Notes: a model not told the origin generated them from the letters alone. A stretch of DNA of 48,490 nt from Bacteroidales bacterium (GCA_024636955.1 JAGXGB010000064.1:1-48490); one strand, 5' to 3'. Positions 1 to 10,268 are shown, numbered from the stretch's first letter. Numbers and translations: made by a program.

Positions 1-120
1 GAAGGGCATCTTTGATTAATCGATATTAGATTATCTGGTTAAAAAGAAAAGCTGTCATACGTATGACAGCTTTTCTTTTTAACCAGATAATCTAATATCG
101 ATTAATCAAAGATGCCCTTC
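1..120. repeat. Perfect 120-bp palindrome at the window edge
   Basis: Bases 1-60 are the exact reverse complement of bases 61-120, with the centre at 60/61 and no loop. The core at about 41-80 (an A-rich arm, GCTGTCATAC, then its complement and a T-run) looks like an intrinsic terminator for the minus-strand gene ending at 102. The symmetry, however, continues through AT-rich spacer and into the last five codons and stop of that gene, which no terminator needs. A fold-back at a contig end is the likeliest explanation. Confidence 0.9.
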
Positions 121-3100
121 AACTCTTCAGGTAACGTATAATTGTCTTCAATCTCCTTGATAAGTGATTGCTGGTTATTCTGTTTAGCAATGCTCATCAA
201 TCGGGCCAATACCATCATTGCCTCTTCTGAGTCCTCTTTATAAAATGATGCGAATTTAGGATCCACCTGATTGTAGAATCCAAGCCTTTCGCCAAAAACC
301 TTTGCCATAGTCCTCAAAAAATCATTTGCTTTTTCGGTAGCTTCGGCCTTGTAATATATATCCAGTATGGGCATCAAATAGATATCAAAGCTGATCTTTT
401 CATTAGGGAATTCGTATATCAACTTATCAACTACAGCTATTGCTTCAGTATTCTTTCCTTTAGTTAGCAAGGCCTGTGCAAGACGAAGGTAGCTTTGTTT
501 AGCCATCATGTGGTTTCTTGCACTTTCAGGGTCTACAACAACACCCGGTTCATTCAAATTTCCCCATTTAGCCTTATTCATTAGGATATCATAGCTAGCA
601 ACTTCGTCAACACCTCCTAATCCTCTATAAAAATCAGTTGCCAGAACAGGTATAAATTTATACACTACTCCGGTTAGATGGCAGTACTTGTCGAGATCAA
701 AAGTCTTACTAACACTTGATGGGCTTGCGAAATATAGTGGCCTTTCCCAATCATTATTTGCAAGAAAGTCAAGTAGCATCAGATCATTTTTTATAAAGTA
801 GTTTGATGTGATATCCCAATCAACGTATTGAACAACACTATCAGCCATATAAGGTGGCACTATGCCACTTGCAATAGCTTTCTCTTTATTTACCGGCAAA
901 CGCATCTTACGTGTAGGAATGTAATTCATCTCCTCGCCTGAGCTCATAGGAACCTTACTGCGTGGGTCGTCACTTGCAACGAAATTGATAATATCCTTTA
1001 TCTCTATTCTTGCTTTTAATTGGTCATACACCGGCAGTACTTCATTCACCCCCTTGTTGTACTGCTCTGGAGTAAGCTGAAATTTAAGCGGCTCTGAATC
1101 ATATATTTTCCTTGCAAGTTGATGTACATACCAGTCACCTGATGATAGCATATAGTTTACTACTCTGATATCAGTTCTTACTCCTTCTACTTCCTGGGCA
1201 TACCAAAGTGGGAAAGTATCATTATCGCCGTGCGTAATTAGCACAGCATTAGGCTCACATGAATTAAGATACGTTATGGCAAAATCCCTGGCAGCATATT
1301 TTCCTGAACGGTCATGATCATCGTAATTTTCAGCAAGCATTATGGCCGGTACAGAAAGTGAAAGTACAACAGCCAGAGGGAGAGCTACATTTGCCGCAAG
1401 CTTCTTGCGGAAGCTCTCATAAAGGGCAAACACTCCAATGCCAATCCATATTGCAAAGGCATAGAATGAGCCCGCATAGGCGTAATCCCTTTCACGTGGC
1501 TGGAACGGTGTTTGGTTAAGATATAACACAATTGCCAATCCTGTCATAAAAAATAGCAATGCTACCACAACGCCATCTTTGTAGTTTTTATTGAAATGAG
1601 CCAACATACCAATTATTCCTAATATTAGTGGTAACAGGAAATAGGCATTCCTTGCAGGGCTTTGCATACTTGCCGGCAAATCAGTTTGTTTGCCAAGCCG
1701 CATCTCATCCAGAGGGGTTATACCACTTATCCAGTTTCCATTTTGTATGCCACCATGACCTTGAACGTCGTTCTGCCGGCCTGCAAAATTCCACATGAAA
1801 TAGCGGAAATACATGTGTCCCACCTGATATCTGAAAAAGAACCTGAGATTCTCGGTAAATGTAGGCTTATAGATTGTCTCTTGTTCGCCACTACTATTTG
1901 TAATATTTATTGGTCTGCCTTCAACTTTTCCCCAGCTCTTGTAAGCTCTGATGTGATTAGCTTGAGAACTGTACATACGTGGGAATAATGTAGTGAACCT
2001 TTGATCGTAATTGGATATTGAATTTGTACGCTTATCCGTGATGATATATCTTCCTTTGTTATCGTCGCGTATATATACAGGTGAACCATCCTTTGCGGGA
2101 TTTTGCGGGTCATTCGGAGAATTATAATATTGTCCGGTAAATATAGGCCAGGTACCATATTGCTCCCTGTTCAGGTATGAAAGCAAACTGATAGCATCAT
2201 CAGGGTTATTCTCATTAATAGGAGTATTAGCATTAGCCCTTATCACAAGCATGAGGAACGAAGAATACCCTATCAGGATAAAGGTCAAAGCAAGAAAAGT
2301 TGTGTTTACGAGGAACTTCCTCCGTTTCTGTGACCAAATGATACCGTATGTTAAACCTCCTATAATAAGCAGGAAATATATTATTGTGCCTGAATTAAAT
2401 GGAAGTCCAATGGTGTTTACAAAGAATAATTCAAACTTGGCAGCCAGGCTCACAACTCCCGGTATGATAAGGTACATGATCACCACCAGCAGAAACACTG
2501 ATATAATACCTGTGTATATGATGCCTTTGCGCGAAACTGAGGGATAATTTTTGAAGTACCATACAAATGCTATAGCAGGTATTGCAAGCAGATTTAAAAG
2601 GTGGACTCCAATTGACAAACCTACAAGATAAGCTATCATGATTATCCATCTGATTGAATGTGTTTCTGCCTGTTGCTCTTCCCATTTTAGAATTGCCCAA
2701 AATACAACAGCAGTGAAAAATGATGACATAGCATACACCTCACCCTCAACAGCTGAAAACCAGAATGAATCACTGAAAGTATAAGCTAATGCACCAATAA
2801 ATCCACTGGCTATAACTATGAATACATCTTTCTGATTCAATCCATTAGCGCCTCCAACCATTTTCCTTACCAAATGTGTAATTGTCCAGAACAGGAACAT
2901 AATAGTCAGTGCACTTACAATTGCTGACATGAAATTGATCATGTATGCAACATTCTCAACATTACCAAATGCAAATAATGAGAAGAACCGACCCATCATT
3001 TGGTAAAAAGGAGCTCCCGGAGGATGACCAACCTGCAATTTATAAGCAGTTGATATATACTCACCTGCATCCCACCAACTAGCTGTTGGTTCAAGAGTAA

Positions 3101-3173
3101 GTGTGTAAACAACGGCTGCAATTAAAAAACTAACAATACCACCGATGTTGTTGAAACGTTTGAATTTTTCCAT
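102..3173 (-). CDS. DUF2723 / TMEM260-like polytopic membrane protein, putative glycosyltransferase
   Basis: This 1023-residue protein starts with a membrane segment (about residues 10-28). It then carries the motif that marks the DUF2723 family: WWDAGEY at 33-39 (acidic D35 and E38) and HPPG at 50-53. About ten or more hydrophobic segments follow up to roughly residue 600. The C-terminal third is soluble and ends in helical, TPR-like sequence. The human relative TMEM260 is a protein O-mannosyltransferase with a GT-C-type fold, so a lipid-sugar-dependent transfer on the outer face of the inner membrane is a reasonable inference; no substrate can be read from the sequence. It stands alone, convergent with nothing on its left and divergent from the superoxide dismutases. 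The last codons lie inside the edge palindrome, but the reading frame is intact. Confidence 0.85.
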   Translation of the reverse strand: MEKFKRFNNIGGIVSFLIAAVVYTLTLEPTASWWDAGEYISTAYKLQVGHPPGAPFYQMMGRFFSLFAFGNVENVAYMINFMSAIVSALTIMFLFWTITHLVRKMVGGANGLNQKDVFIVIASGFIGALAYTFSDSFWFSAVEGEVYAMSSFFTAVVFWAILKWEEQQAETHSIRWIIMIAYLVGLSIGVHLLNLLAIPAIAFVWYFKNYPSVSRKGIIYTGIISVFLLVVIMYLIIPGVVSLAAKFELFFVNTIGLPFNSGTIIYFLLIIGGLTYGIIWSQKRRKFLVNTTFLALTFILIGYSSFLMLVIRANANTPINENNPDDAISLLSYLNREQYGTWPIFTGQYYNSPNDPQNPAKDGSPVYIRDDNKGRYIITDKRTNSISNYDQRFTTLFPRMYSSQANHIRAYKSWGKVEGRPINITNSSGEQETIYKPTFTENLRFFFRYQVGHMYFRYFMWNFAGRQNDVQGHGGIQNGNWISGITPLDEMRLGKQTDLPASMQSPARNAYFLLPLILGIIGMLAHFNKNYKDGVVVALLFFMTGLAIVLYLNQTPFQPRERDYAYAGSFYAFAIWIGIGVFALYESFRKKLAANVALPLAVVLSLSVPAIMLAENYDDHDRSGKYAARDFAITYLNSCEPNAVLITHGDNDTFPLWYAQEVEGVRTDIRVVNYMLSSGDWYVHQLARKIYDSEPLKFQLTPEQYNKGVNEVLPVYDQLKARIEIKDIINFVASDDPRSKVPMSSGEEMNYIPTRKMRLPVNKEKAIASGIVPPYMADSVVQYVDWDITSNYFIKNDLMLLDFLANNDWERPLYFASPSSVSKTFDLDKYCHLTGVVYKFIPVLATDFYRGLGGVDEVASYDILMNKAKWGNLNEPGVVVDPESARNHMMAKQSYLRLAQALLTKGKNTEAIAVVDKLIYEFPNEKISFDIYLMPILDIYYKAEATEKANDFLRTMAKVFGERLGFYNQVDPKFASFYKEDSEEAMMVLARLMSIAKQNNQQSLIKEIEDNYTLPEELKGIFD

Positions 3174-3439
3174 CTATTTATTATTTACCCGATTTTTTAT
3201 AAATCAAAACTCTAATGCATTATTATTCAATGCATTAAATAAATATATCATAACCATTCATGGGAAGCGAAGTTAATTCTTTTTTTTAATTGTTTCTACG
3301 CCTCTCATGCGATTATAGATAACAAACCTCATCTATGACATATGTATTTCATATGCCTTTAAACATTACAGGTACAGGGATGTTATTTATAACAATTATA
3401 AATAAACAAATAATATTCTTGAATTAAGGAGGACAAACA

Positions 3440-4054
3440 ATGAAATTTGAATTTGCAGAATTACCTTACGCTTATGACGCGCTCGAGCCTCATATTGACA
3501 AACAAACAATGGAAATCCACCATACCAAGCATCACAAGGCATACTTTGAAAAGTTTACAGCAGCTTTGAACGATTCAGAATATGCTGATAAGTCAATTGA
3601 AGAGATTTTTGCCAACATAAGTAAAGCACCGGCAGTGATCAGAAATAATGGTGGAGGTTATTATAATCATAATTTATTCTGGCATTGCATGTCACCTAAT
3701 GGAGGAGGTAATCCTACCGGACGACTGGCAGAAGCAATTAATCAGAAGTTTGGCTCATTGGATGAGTTTAAAACAAAATTTAACGAGGCAGCATCTAACC
3801 GCTTTGGTAGTGGCTGGGCATGGCTGTGTGTAAAGAGCGATAAGAGCCTTTCAATTTGCTCAAGCGCTAATCAGGATAATCCTCTTATGGATGTTGCTGA
3901 TTGTATGGGTACCCCGGTAATGGGACTTGATGTTTGGGAACATGCATACTACCTAAAATACCAGAATCGTCGTCCTGATTATATAGGCGCTTTCTGGAAT
4001 GTTGTTGATTGGAAGAGTATAGGTGAGCGTTATGAGAGACTTATTTCTCAGTAA
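3440..4054 (+). CDS. sodA: Superoxide dismutase, Mn/Fe family (cytosolic)
   Basis: The 204-residue protein is full length for the Mn/Fe superoxide dismutase family, which converts superoxide to oxygen and hydrogen peroxide. The four metal ligands are visible: His27 in the MEIHH stretch, His77 in YYNHNLFW, and Asp164 and His168 in DVWEHAYY. The active-site glutamine is in the C-terminal half (Gln145 in SANQDNPLM) and the N-terminal half has [10 protein letters not shown], which is the Mn-type arrangement. Bacteroidota enzymes are often cambialistic, so iron cannot be excluded. There is no signal peptide. The start is supported by AAGGAGG about 8 bases upstream, a strong Shine-Dalgarno that is unusual for this phylum. 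A second, exported copy follows 59 bp downstream and is probably co-transcribed. Confidence 0.93.
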   Translation: MKFEFAELPYAYDALEPHIDKQTMEIHHTKHHKAYFEKFTAALNDSEYADKSIEEIFANISKAPAVIRNNGGGYYNHNLFWHCMSPNGGGNPTGRLAEAINQKFGSLDEFKTKFNEAASNRFGSGWAWLCVKSDKSLSICSSANQDNPLMDVADCMGTPVMGLDVWEHAYYLKYQNRRPDYIGAFWNVVDWKSIGERYERLISQ

Positions 4055-4113
4055 TTATCTAAAAACAATCTATACAAAATCGGGTTTAAATCATTAAATC
4101 AACAAGTAAGAAA

Positions 4114-4950
4114 ATGAATCTAAAATTGATGTTATCAGCGTCTCTTTTGATGGCTGCATTTACAGCTTTCAGCCAAAGCGAGACCAAAGAAAAGAAACCA
4201 AGGGTTAAACCTACACGGTCACAATCAACCAGTGCTTCTGATAGAGTAAATCAGAGAGATAGGCCACATCCACTAAAGCCTGCAAGGTTTATATCTGAAT
4301 GGATGACTCCATCATCAGAATTAAAGTTCAATAACCTGCCATATGCGTATAATGCACTTGAGCCGGTTATTGACAGCAAAACAGTTGAAATACACTACGA
4401 TAAACACCACAGGGGTTATTACAATAACTTCATGGCAGCTGTTAAAGGTACTGAGCTGGAAAAAATGCCTATATCACGGATATTTGCCAATATTTCCTCA
4501 CATAGTAGTGCAGTGAGGAATAATGCAGGCGGTTTTTTTAATCACGTATTGTACTGGCAAAACTTGTCGCCCGATGGTGGTGGTGAACCCTCAGGTGAAT
4601 TAGGAAAGGCAATTAATTCCACTTTCGGTGATTTTAAAACTTTTAGTGAGAAATTCAGTGAAGCCGGAAAGAGCCGGTTTGGTTCAGGTTGGGCATGGCT
4701 TGCTATCGACCTGAATACAGGTGAATTGTTTATAACTTCAACTGCTAATCAGGACAATCCCCTAATGAATACAGCTGAGCGCAGAGGGATACCGATACTT
4801 GCACTTGACGTGTGGGAACATGCATATTATCTCAATTATCAGAACAAGAGAGCAGATTATATCACTGCCTTCTGGAAAAAGGTAAATTGGCCCGATGTTG
4901 AGGCTAAGTACAACGGATATAAGGATATGCGTGAGGAAATGAAAAAATAA
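4114..4950 (+). CDS. Exported superoxide dismutase with N-terminal extension
   Basis: This 278-residue paralogue of the preceding gene has a hydrophobic signal peptide (about residues 1-20, likely cut near AFS-Q) followed by a basic, Pro/Lys/Ser-rich linker to about residue 68. The catalytic domain then begins at LKFNNLPYAYNALEP. All four ligands are kept (His94, His144, Asp232, His236), as is the Mn-type glutamine (Gln213), so it should be active. The signal peptide places it in the periplasm or outside the cell, where it could remove superoxide that cannot cross the membrane. There is no lipobox cysteine and no T9SS sorting domain. The pair looks like a local duplication with later acquisition of export. 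A strong terminator at 4979-5009 closes the unit. Confidence 0.9.
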   Translation: MNLKLMLSASLLMAAFTAFSQSETKEKKPRVKPTRSQSTSASDRVNQRDRPHPLKPARFISEWMTPSSELKFNNLPYAYNALEPVIDSKTVEIHYDKHHRGYYNNFMAAVKGTELEKMPISRIFANISSHSSAVRNNAGGFFNHVLYWQNLSPDGGGEPSGELGKAINSTFGDFKTFSEKFSEAGKSRFGSGWAWLAIDLNTGELFITSTANQDNPLMNTAERRGIPILALDVWEHAYYLNYQNKRADYITAFWKKVNWPDVEAKYNGYKDMREEMKK

Positions 4951-4978
4951 AATGCCATTGGCAATTTTATTGTTAACG

Positions 4979-5009
4979 AAAAAAGGACGTTTTACAACGT
5001 CCTTTTTTT
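4979..5009. terminator. Bidirectional intrinsic terminator between sod pair and infB
   Basis: A 13-bp stem (AAAAAAGGACGTT with its complement, loop TTAC) has A-tracts on the left and T-tracts on the right. It can therefore stop transcription from both the plus-strand superoxide dismutase genes and the minus-strand infB, which converge here. Confidence 0.9.
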
Positions 5010-5035
5010 ATTCTATCTATTACCATTATAAGGTT

Positions 5036-8000
5036 TTACAATTTACGCTTAACTTCAACCTCCTCGTATCCTTCAATAATATCCTTAACCCTAAGGTCAT
5101 TAAAGTTATCAATGTTCAGTCCGCACTCATAACCTGCTGATACTTCCTTAACATCATCCTTGAACCTCTTCAGAGAACCAAGTGAACCGGTGTGTACTAC
5201 AATACCGTCACGAATTATACGTATTCGGGTATTACGATGAATTTTACCGTCAAGTACCATACATCCGGCAACTGTACCAACCTTAGTAATCTTAAATACT
5301 TCCCGAACTTCGAGGTTACAAAGAATCTTTTCTTCAATATCAGGTGAAAGCATTCCTTCAATAGCTGCCTTAATCTCATTAATAGCAGTATAGATGATGG
5401 AATAGAGTCGTATGTCAATTTGTTCCTGTTCAGCAAGCTTTCTTGCACTCTGTGAAGGGCGAACCTGGAACCCGACAATAATAGCGTTTGACGCAGAAGC
5501 AAGCAATACATCACTTTCGGTAACAGCACCCACTGATTTGTGGATAATATTAACCTGAACTTCCTGAGTTGAAAGCTTGAGTAATGAATCGGCAAGTGCT
5601 TCAACTGAGCCGTCAACATCACCTTTTATTATGATGTTAAGTTCCTTAAAGTCACCAATTGCAATCCTTCGGCCTATTTCATCAAGAGTAATGTGTTTCT
5701 GAGTTCTGATACCTTGCTCCCGTTGCAGTTGCAAACGTTTAGCGGCAATGTTCTTAGCCTCTCTTTCATCGCGCATTACTTTGAAAGTATCACCTGCCTG
5801 AGGAGCACCATTCAAACCTAAAAGTAGTAGTGGTGTACTCGGACCGGCTTCCTTAGTAATAGTATTCCGCTCATTGTACATTGCCTTAACCTTACCGTAA
5901 GTGGTTCCTGCAATTACAAGGTCACCGGGGCGTAAAGTCCCATTCTGCACTAATATTTTAGCCACATATCCCCTACCCTTATCAAGTGATGATTCGAGCA
6001 CAGTTCCAACTGCAAGCCTGTTATCGTTAGCTTTAAGCTCAAGTAATTCAGCTTCTAACAGCACCTTCTCAAGCAATGCATCAACATTCAAACCTTTTTT
6101 AGCTGAAATTTCCTGACTTTGATATTTACCACCCCAGTCCTCAACAAGAATGTTCCTTTTCGACAGTTCTTCTTTGATCTTCTCTGGGTTAGCATTATTC
6201 TTATCTATTTTATTAATAGCAAATACAATTGGCACACCTGCTGCCTGAGCATGATTTATTGCTTCAACGGTTTGAGGCATCACGGTATCATCAGCCGCAA
6301 TTACTATAATTACAATGTCAGTGATCTTAGCACCACGGGCACGCATAGCAGTAAAAGCTTCATGACCGGGTGTATCGAGGAAAGTAATTTTCTTCCCGTT
6401 TTCCAACTTTACTTCATAAGCTCCAATATGCTGTGTAATACCCCCGGCTTCACCTCCAATTACATTGGTATCCCTAATGTAGTCGAGTAGCGAAGTCTTA
6501 CCATGGTCAACATGTCCCATAACTGTAACAATTGGTGCCCTTGGTGTGAGGTCAGCTTCGGTGTCTTCCTCTTCATGCTCTTCCTTGCCTTCAGTAGCTT
6601 CTACCCCAACAAATTTAACGCTGAATCCAAATTCATCTGCAACCACCACAATTGTTTCAGCATCAAGCCTTTGGTTTATTGAAACAAACAAACCTAACGA
6701 TAAGCATGTAGAGATAATCTGGTTAACAGGTACATTCATTAGATTTGCAATCTCATTAGCGGTAACAAACTCAGCAACCATGATGGTTTTTTGCTCATCA
6801 GCACGTTTTATTGCCTCTTCAGCCATATGCTGACTTGCAATTGTTCTCTTCTCACGGCGATGTTTAGATGCTTTCGACTTACCACCACTGCTTAACCTCT
6901 GCAGGGTTTCTTTAATTTGCTTCTGGATATCTTCAGGTGATAATTCAACCTTTGGCACGTCACGGCGTACTGGACCCCTTCTATCCCTGCTTCCAGGTTT
7001 TTGTGGAGCACCTCCACCACCTTGCGGACGGTTAAACTGTCCTTTTTGTCCTGGTTGTCCGCCAGTACCTTGTGATGGTTTATTGGTTTGATCCGTTGGT
7101 TTATCACCGGCCTGAGGTAATCCCTCACCCTGCTTTTTAATACGTTTACGCTTCTTTTTCTTTGATTTCAGTGAATCATCTGATGATGAAGCCACTGGTT
7201 TCTTAGGCTCTATCTTCCTTGGTTCAGGAAGCTTCATTGTACCCAATATTGTAACACCTTCAAGCTTGCGAACTTCTGTTCTCATGAAATTCGATTCTCT
7301 AACAACTTTAGGCTCAGGTTTTGTTTCGGTTTCCGGAGCTGTTGGAGCTTCAGCTATAGGTTCAGGAACTGATTCCTGCTGCGGCTGCTGTTCAGTTTTT
7401 TCTACCGTTGGCTCAACTTCAGCTGGTGCTGGTAAAGCTTCCTTCTCAGGTTGTACTTCAGCAATAGGCGCTGTTTCAACCTTTTCAGGTTGTTCTTTCT
7501 TTTTAGTCTCTTTGCTTTTCTTCGGCTTCTTGAGTGAACTTAAGTCCATCTTTCCAAGAACCTTTATACCTCTCCCTGACTTTGGCTCCTCAGGTGAAGC
7601 AGTTTCTTGCTTATCTTCCTCAACACTTGCCTCATCAGGCTTTTGCTCAGGCTCAGCGTGTTTAACTGCCACCGGTTCAGGTTTTACTTCTTCAACCGGT
7701 TCAGCTGGTTTGTGTTCTTTTGCAGGAGCAGCCTCAACCTCTTTAACTTCAGGTTTTTCTTCCGCTACAACGGGTTTAGGTGTTTCCTTTACAGGTTCCT
7801 GAACCGGTTCAACAGTTGGCTCTATTTTCTTTTCTACAGGTTCATCAACCTCTTTTGTTGTTTCAGCTTTTTCTTTAGGAGACTGCTGTTTTAAGTTACG
7901 ATTATCAACAGGCATGTTGCGGATGAATAATTCCTCGCGCTGGTTCTCTGCTTCTTCCTCATCTGCAGCATGTTTCTTGTCAGCAATTGAGATGCTTCTG

Positions 8001-8221
8001 TGCTGGGTATATTCGAGTTCAATTCGCTTTGAAGTTTCCTTTACGGTTTTCTCAGTAGAATATTCCTTTACCAGCAAAGCGTAAACCTCAGGGCCAAGCT
8101 TAGTATTAGGGTTATTGTCGATTTTTATTCCTTTTTTATTAAGGAATTCGACAATAGTGAGTGCCCCAACATTAAACTCTTGCGCTGCTTTCCCCAGCCT
8201 TATGCTTTTCGTTTCTGCCAT
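5036..8221 (-). CDS. infB: Translation initiation factor IF-2
   Basis: IF-2 is the GTPase that brings initiator tRNA to the 30S subunit and promotes subunit joining. The G1 motif GHVDHGKT lies at about residues 569-576, followed by DTPGHEAF (G3) and NKID (G4); the C-terminal initiator-tRNA binding domains follow. The N-terminal half is a long, low-complexity Pro/Glu/Lys/Val/Ala-rich linker between an IF2_N-type start ([19 protein letters not shown]) and a second IF2_N-like helical region near residue 500. I take the start at [10 protein letters not shown] (8221), 24 codons inside the longest frame, because the IF2_N homology begins there and the extra residues are basic leader sequence. It is the last gene of rimP-nusA-infB. 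At 1061 residues it is longer than the 890 of E. coli, and the linker accounts for the difference. Confidence 0.96.
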   Translation of the reverse strand: MAETKSIRLGKAAQEFNVGALTIVEFLNKKGIKIDNNPNTKLGPEVYALLVKEYSTEKTVKETSKRIELEYTQHRSISIADKKHAADEEEAENQREELFIRNMPVDNRNLKQQSPKEKAETTKEVDEPVEKKIEPTVEPVQEPVKETPKPVVAEEKPEVKEVEAAPAKEHKPAEPVEEVKPEPVAVKHAEPEQKPDEASVEEDKQETASPEEPKSGRGIKVLGKMDLSSLKKPKKSKETKKKEQPEKVETAPIAEVQPEKEALPAPAEVEPTVEKTEQQPQQESVPEPIAEAPTAPETETKPEPKVVRESNFMRTEVRKLEGVTILGTMKLPEPRKIEPKKPVASSSDDSLKSKKKKRKRIKKQGEGLPQAGDKPTDQTNKPSQGTGGQPGQKGQFNRPQGGGGAPQKPGSRDRRGPVRRDVPKVELSPEDIQKQIKETLQRLSSGGKSKASKHRREKRTIASQHMAEEAIKRADEQKTIMVAEFVTANEIANLMNVPVNQIISTCLSLGLFVSINQRLDAETIVVVADEFGFSVKFVGVEATEGKEEHEEEDTEADLTPRAPIVTVMGHVDHGKTSLLDYIRDTNVIGGEAGGITQHIGAYEVKLENGKKITFLDTPGHEAFTAMRARGAKITDIVIIVIAADDTVMPQTVEAINHAQAAGVPIVFAINKIDKNNANPEKIKEELSKRNILVEDWGGKYQSQEISAKKGLNVDALLEKVLLEAELLELKANDNRLAVGTVLESSLDKGRGYVAKILVQNGTLRPGDLVIAGTTYGKVKAMYNERNTITKEAGPSTPLLLLGLNGAPQAGDTFKVMRDEREAKNIAAKRLQLQREQGIRTQKHITLDEIGRRIAIGDFKELNIIIKGDVDGSVEALADSLLKLSTQEVQVNIIHKSVGAVTESDVLLASASNAIIVGFQVRPSQSARKLAEQEQIDIRLYSIIYTAINEIKAAIEGMLSPDIEEKILCNLEVREVFKITKVGTVAGCMVLDGKIHRNTRIRIIRDGIVVHTGSLGSLKRFKDDVKEVSAGYECGLNIDNFNDLRVKDIIEGYEEVEVKRKL

Positions 8222-8241
8222 ATTGTAATCTGATGTTTGTT

Positions 8242-8259
8242 TCCGCCTATTATGGCGGA
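8242..8259 (-). other. Small hairpin in the nusA-infB spacer
   Basis: A 6-bp inverted repeat (TCCGCC / GGCGGA, loop of 6) lies just upstream of the infB start, in the 133-bp spacer after nusA. It could be a processing or translational control hairpin. There is no T-run, so it is not a classical terminator. Confidence 0.35.
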
Positions 8260-8354
8260 TTTTCTGTAAAATTAAGCTAATAAAGTTATTCAAGCCGTGC
8301 AGGTAGTGTTTTAGTGATGTTAATCAACGTCGTCTAATAGTATTCACAACCAAT

Positions 8355-9590
8355 CTAATCAAATTCAGCCCGCAATATCTTAACAACTTCTTTAATTGTT
8401 TCTTCTTCAAGGTCAGTTCGTGTTACAAGCTCTTCAATACTCAAATCGAGTACACTTCGTGCAGTATCACATCCAATAGTCTTGAGTTCGTCAATAATCC
8501 ACTGATCGATCTCATCTGAGAATTCTTGCAGGTCAACATCTTCATTGTCAACTTCAGTATCCCTGTATACATCAATCTCAAATCCGGTAAGCTTGCTGGC
8601 AAGCTTAATATTATAACCACCTTTTCCAATAGCAAGTGACACCTGGTCAGGTTTCATGAATACATCAGCCCTTTTAGAGGCGTCGTTGATTGAAATAGAT
8701 GAAATCTTTGCAGGACTAAGTGCACGGGTAATATACAATGATGGATTAGAGGTGAAATTAATAACATCAATGTTCTCGTTCCTCAGTTCCCTCACAATAC
8801 CATGAATCCTTGAGCCTTTCATACCTACGCAGGCACCAACAGGATCAATTCGATCATCATAACTCTCAACAGCAATTTTTGCTCTTTCGCCTGGCACTCT
8901 AACTATGTTTCTTATGGTAATAAGTCCATCGTATACTTCAGGAACTTCCTGCTCAAATAAACGCTCAAGGAAAGCTGGAGAAGTACGTGATAATACAATA
9001 ACCGGAGTGTTATTACGCATATCTACTTTTGAAACAACAGCCCTTACTGTATCTCCCTTCCTGTAAAAATCAGAAGGTATTTGTTCAGCACGGGGGAGTG
9101 TTAACTCAATGTACTCATCATCAAGTACAAGGATTTCCTTCTTCCAAACCTGATACACTTCACCGGTAATAATTTCACCAATTTTCTCTTTATACTTCTT
9201 AAAGATATTATCTTTTTCGAATTCCTGGATCTTCGACATGAGGTTTTGGCGGATAGTAAGAATCTCGCGTCGACCAAAATCTTTCATTTTGATCTCTTCA
9301 GTTACTTCCTCGCCAACTTCAAAGTCGGGTTCAATCTTTATGGCGTCAGAATAGGCAATCTGCCTGTTTTCATCTTCTACTTCACCATCTTCCACAATTT
9401 CGCGGTTTCTCCAGATTTCAAGGTCACCCCTGTCAATATTTACGATCACATTGAAGTTTTCGTCTGAACCATGTTTTTTTGTCAACATGTGCCTGAATAC
9501 GTCTTCAATGATACGCATCATTGTTTCACGGTCAATGTTCTTGAATTCCTTGAATTCGGAAAAAGTTTCGACTAAATTGATATGTTCCAT
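8355..9590 (-). CDS. nusA: Transcription termination/antitermination factor NusA
   Basis: NusA binds RNA polymerase and nascent RNA and modulates pausing, termination and antitermination. The 411-residue protein has the N-terminal polymerase-binding domain (about 1-125), an S1 domain (about 130-200, starting IGEIITGEVYQV), and KH1/KH2 domains, including DPVGACVGMKGSRI and the second KH loop AIGKGGYNIKLA. A short C-terminal helical region resembles one helix-hairpin-helix unit. The length suits Bacteroidota forms, which lack the duplicated acidic repeats of E. coli NusA (495 residues). It lies 36 bp after rimP and 133 bp before infB, the conserved order of this operon. Confidence 0.96.
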   Translation of the reverse strand: MEHINLVETFSEFKEFKNIDRETMMRIIEDVFRHMLTKKHGSDENFNVIVNIDRGDLEIWRNREIVEDGEVEDENRQIAYSDAIKIEPDFEVGEEVTEEIKMKDFGRREILTIRQNLMSKIQEFEKDNIFKKYKEKIGEIITGEVYQVWKKEILVLDDEYIELTLPRAEQIPSDFYRKGDTVRAVVSKVDMRNNTPVIVLSRTSPAFLERLFEQEVPEVYDGLITIRNIVRVPGERAKIAVESYDDRIDPVGACVGMKGSRIHGIVRELRNENIDVINFTSNPSLYITRALSPAKISSISINDASKRADVFMKPDQVSLAIGKGGYNIKLASKLTGFEIDVYRDTEVDNEDVDLQEFSDEIDQWIIDELKTIGCDTARSVLDLSIEELVTRTDLEEETIKEVVKILRAEFD

Positions 9591-9626
9591 TTGTTTTTAA
9601 GTAATGCTTGAAAGATAAATTATCAG

Positions 9627-10076
9627 TTATTTGAAAGATATAACTTCCTTAACACTTTTTAGAGTACTAAGATTTATTTCAACTTCCTGCTCCACGATCT
9701 CTTTCTTTATTTTGGATACAGTTTTTATTCTGATTTTTTCATTATCCGCAGCCAGCAGTGTTCCTTTGACTATGGTTTTGTCAGTGTATTCTACCTCAAT
9801 CTCTTTGCCAATGATCTTAAGATATTGGCGAAGCAGTTTTAGTGGCTGGCCTAAACCGGCAGAAGCAACCGTAAGATAATAATCTTCTACTTCACGGTCG
9901 TAATTTGATTCAATAAAACGGTTTATAGCAACACAATCATCAATTTTTATGCCTGAATCTCTATCAAGCAACACTGTGATGTTGTTTCCTGCCTTAACCT
10001 TTATATCTACAACAAAAATATCAGTATCTTGCAGATGCTCTTCTATCTTTTTTTGTAATTCGTTAGCTTGTATCAT
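9627..10076 (-). CDS. rimP: Ribosome maturation factor RimP
   Basis: RimP assists maturation of the 30S subunit. The 149-residue sequence has the two-domain layout of the family. The N-terminal alpha/beta domain includes the DCVAINRFIE helix and the YYLTVASAGLGQPL strand, whose family counterpart is usually LEVSSPGLDRPL; here the SPG triplet is SAG, a mild variation. The C-terminal domain is SH3-like, from about residue 88 (KEIEVEYTDKTIVKGTL). It is the first gene of rimP-nusA-infB. I see no clear TAnnTTTG promoter between it and the tRNA upstream, so read-through past the tRNA terminator may feed the operon. Confidence 0.93.
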   Translation of the reverse strand: MIQANELQKKIEEHLQDTDIFVVDIKVKAGNNITVLLDRDSGIKIDDCVAINRFIESNYDREVEDYYLTVASAGLGQPLKLLRQYLKIIGKEIEVEYTDKTIVKGTLLAADNEKIRIKTVSKIKKEIVEQEVEINLSTLKSVKEVISFK

Positions 10077-10090
10077 TTGTTATACTGAAT

Positions 10091-10116
10091 AAAAGAGGGG
10101 ACAAAAAAGCCCCCTC
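10091..10116 (-). terminator. Terminator between tRNA-Gln and rimP
   Basis: Read on the minus strand, a GAGGGG stem pairs with CCCCTC around a T-rich loop and is followed by TTTTATT. It lies between the tRNA and the rimP start, so it may release the tRNA transcript or attenuate entry into rimP-nusA-infB. Confidence 0.65.
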
Positions 10117-10175
10117 AACATCCCTTCACCGTCTCTACCGTCACTTAGCGCCTAAAGGTGACATGGTTATTCTTG

Positions 10176-10247
10176 TTGTCCGACCAGGGCTCGAACCTGG
10201 AGTCTTCTGAACCAAAATCAGACGTGTTACCATTACACTATCGGACA
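10176..10247 (-). tRNA. tRNA-Gln (anticodon UUG)
   Basis: Read on the minus strand, the sequence folds into a full cloverleaf. It has a 7-bp acceptor stem (TGTCCGA / TCGGACA), a D-stem GTGT/ACAC, a 5-bp anticodon stem TCTGA/TCAGA with loop TTTTGGT (anticodon TTG), and a T-arm CCAGG-TTCGAGC-CCTGG. The discriminator base is A at 10176. CCA is not encoded and must be added by the CCA-adding enzyme. Confidence 0.97.
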
Positions 10248-10268
10248 GACTTCCCTTAAAAAGGTGTG

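Noticed and set aside
7266..7802. Ser/Gly-rich plus-strand frame of 178 residues
   Set aside because: It is the antisense of the low-complexity linker of infB; its composition is explained by the repeated Pro/Glu/Lys codons.
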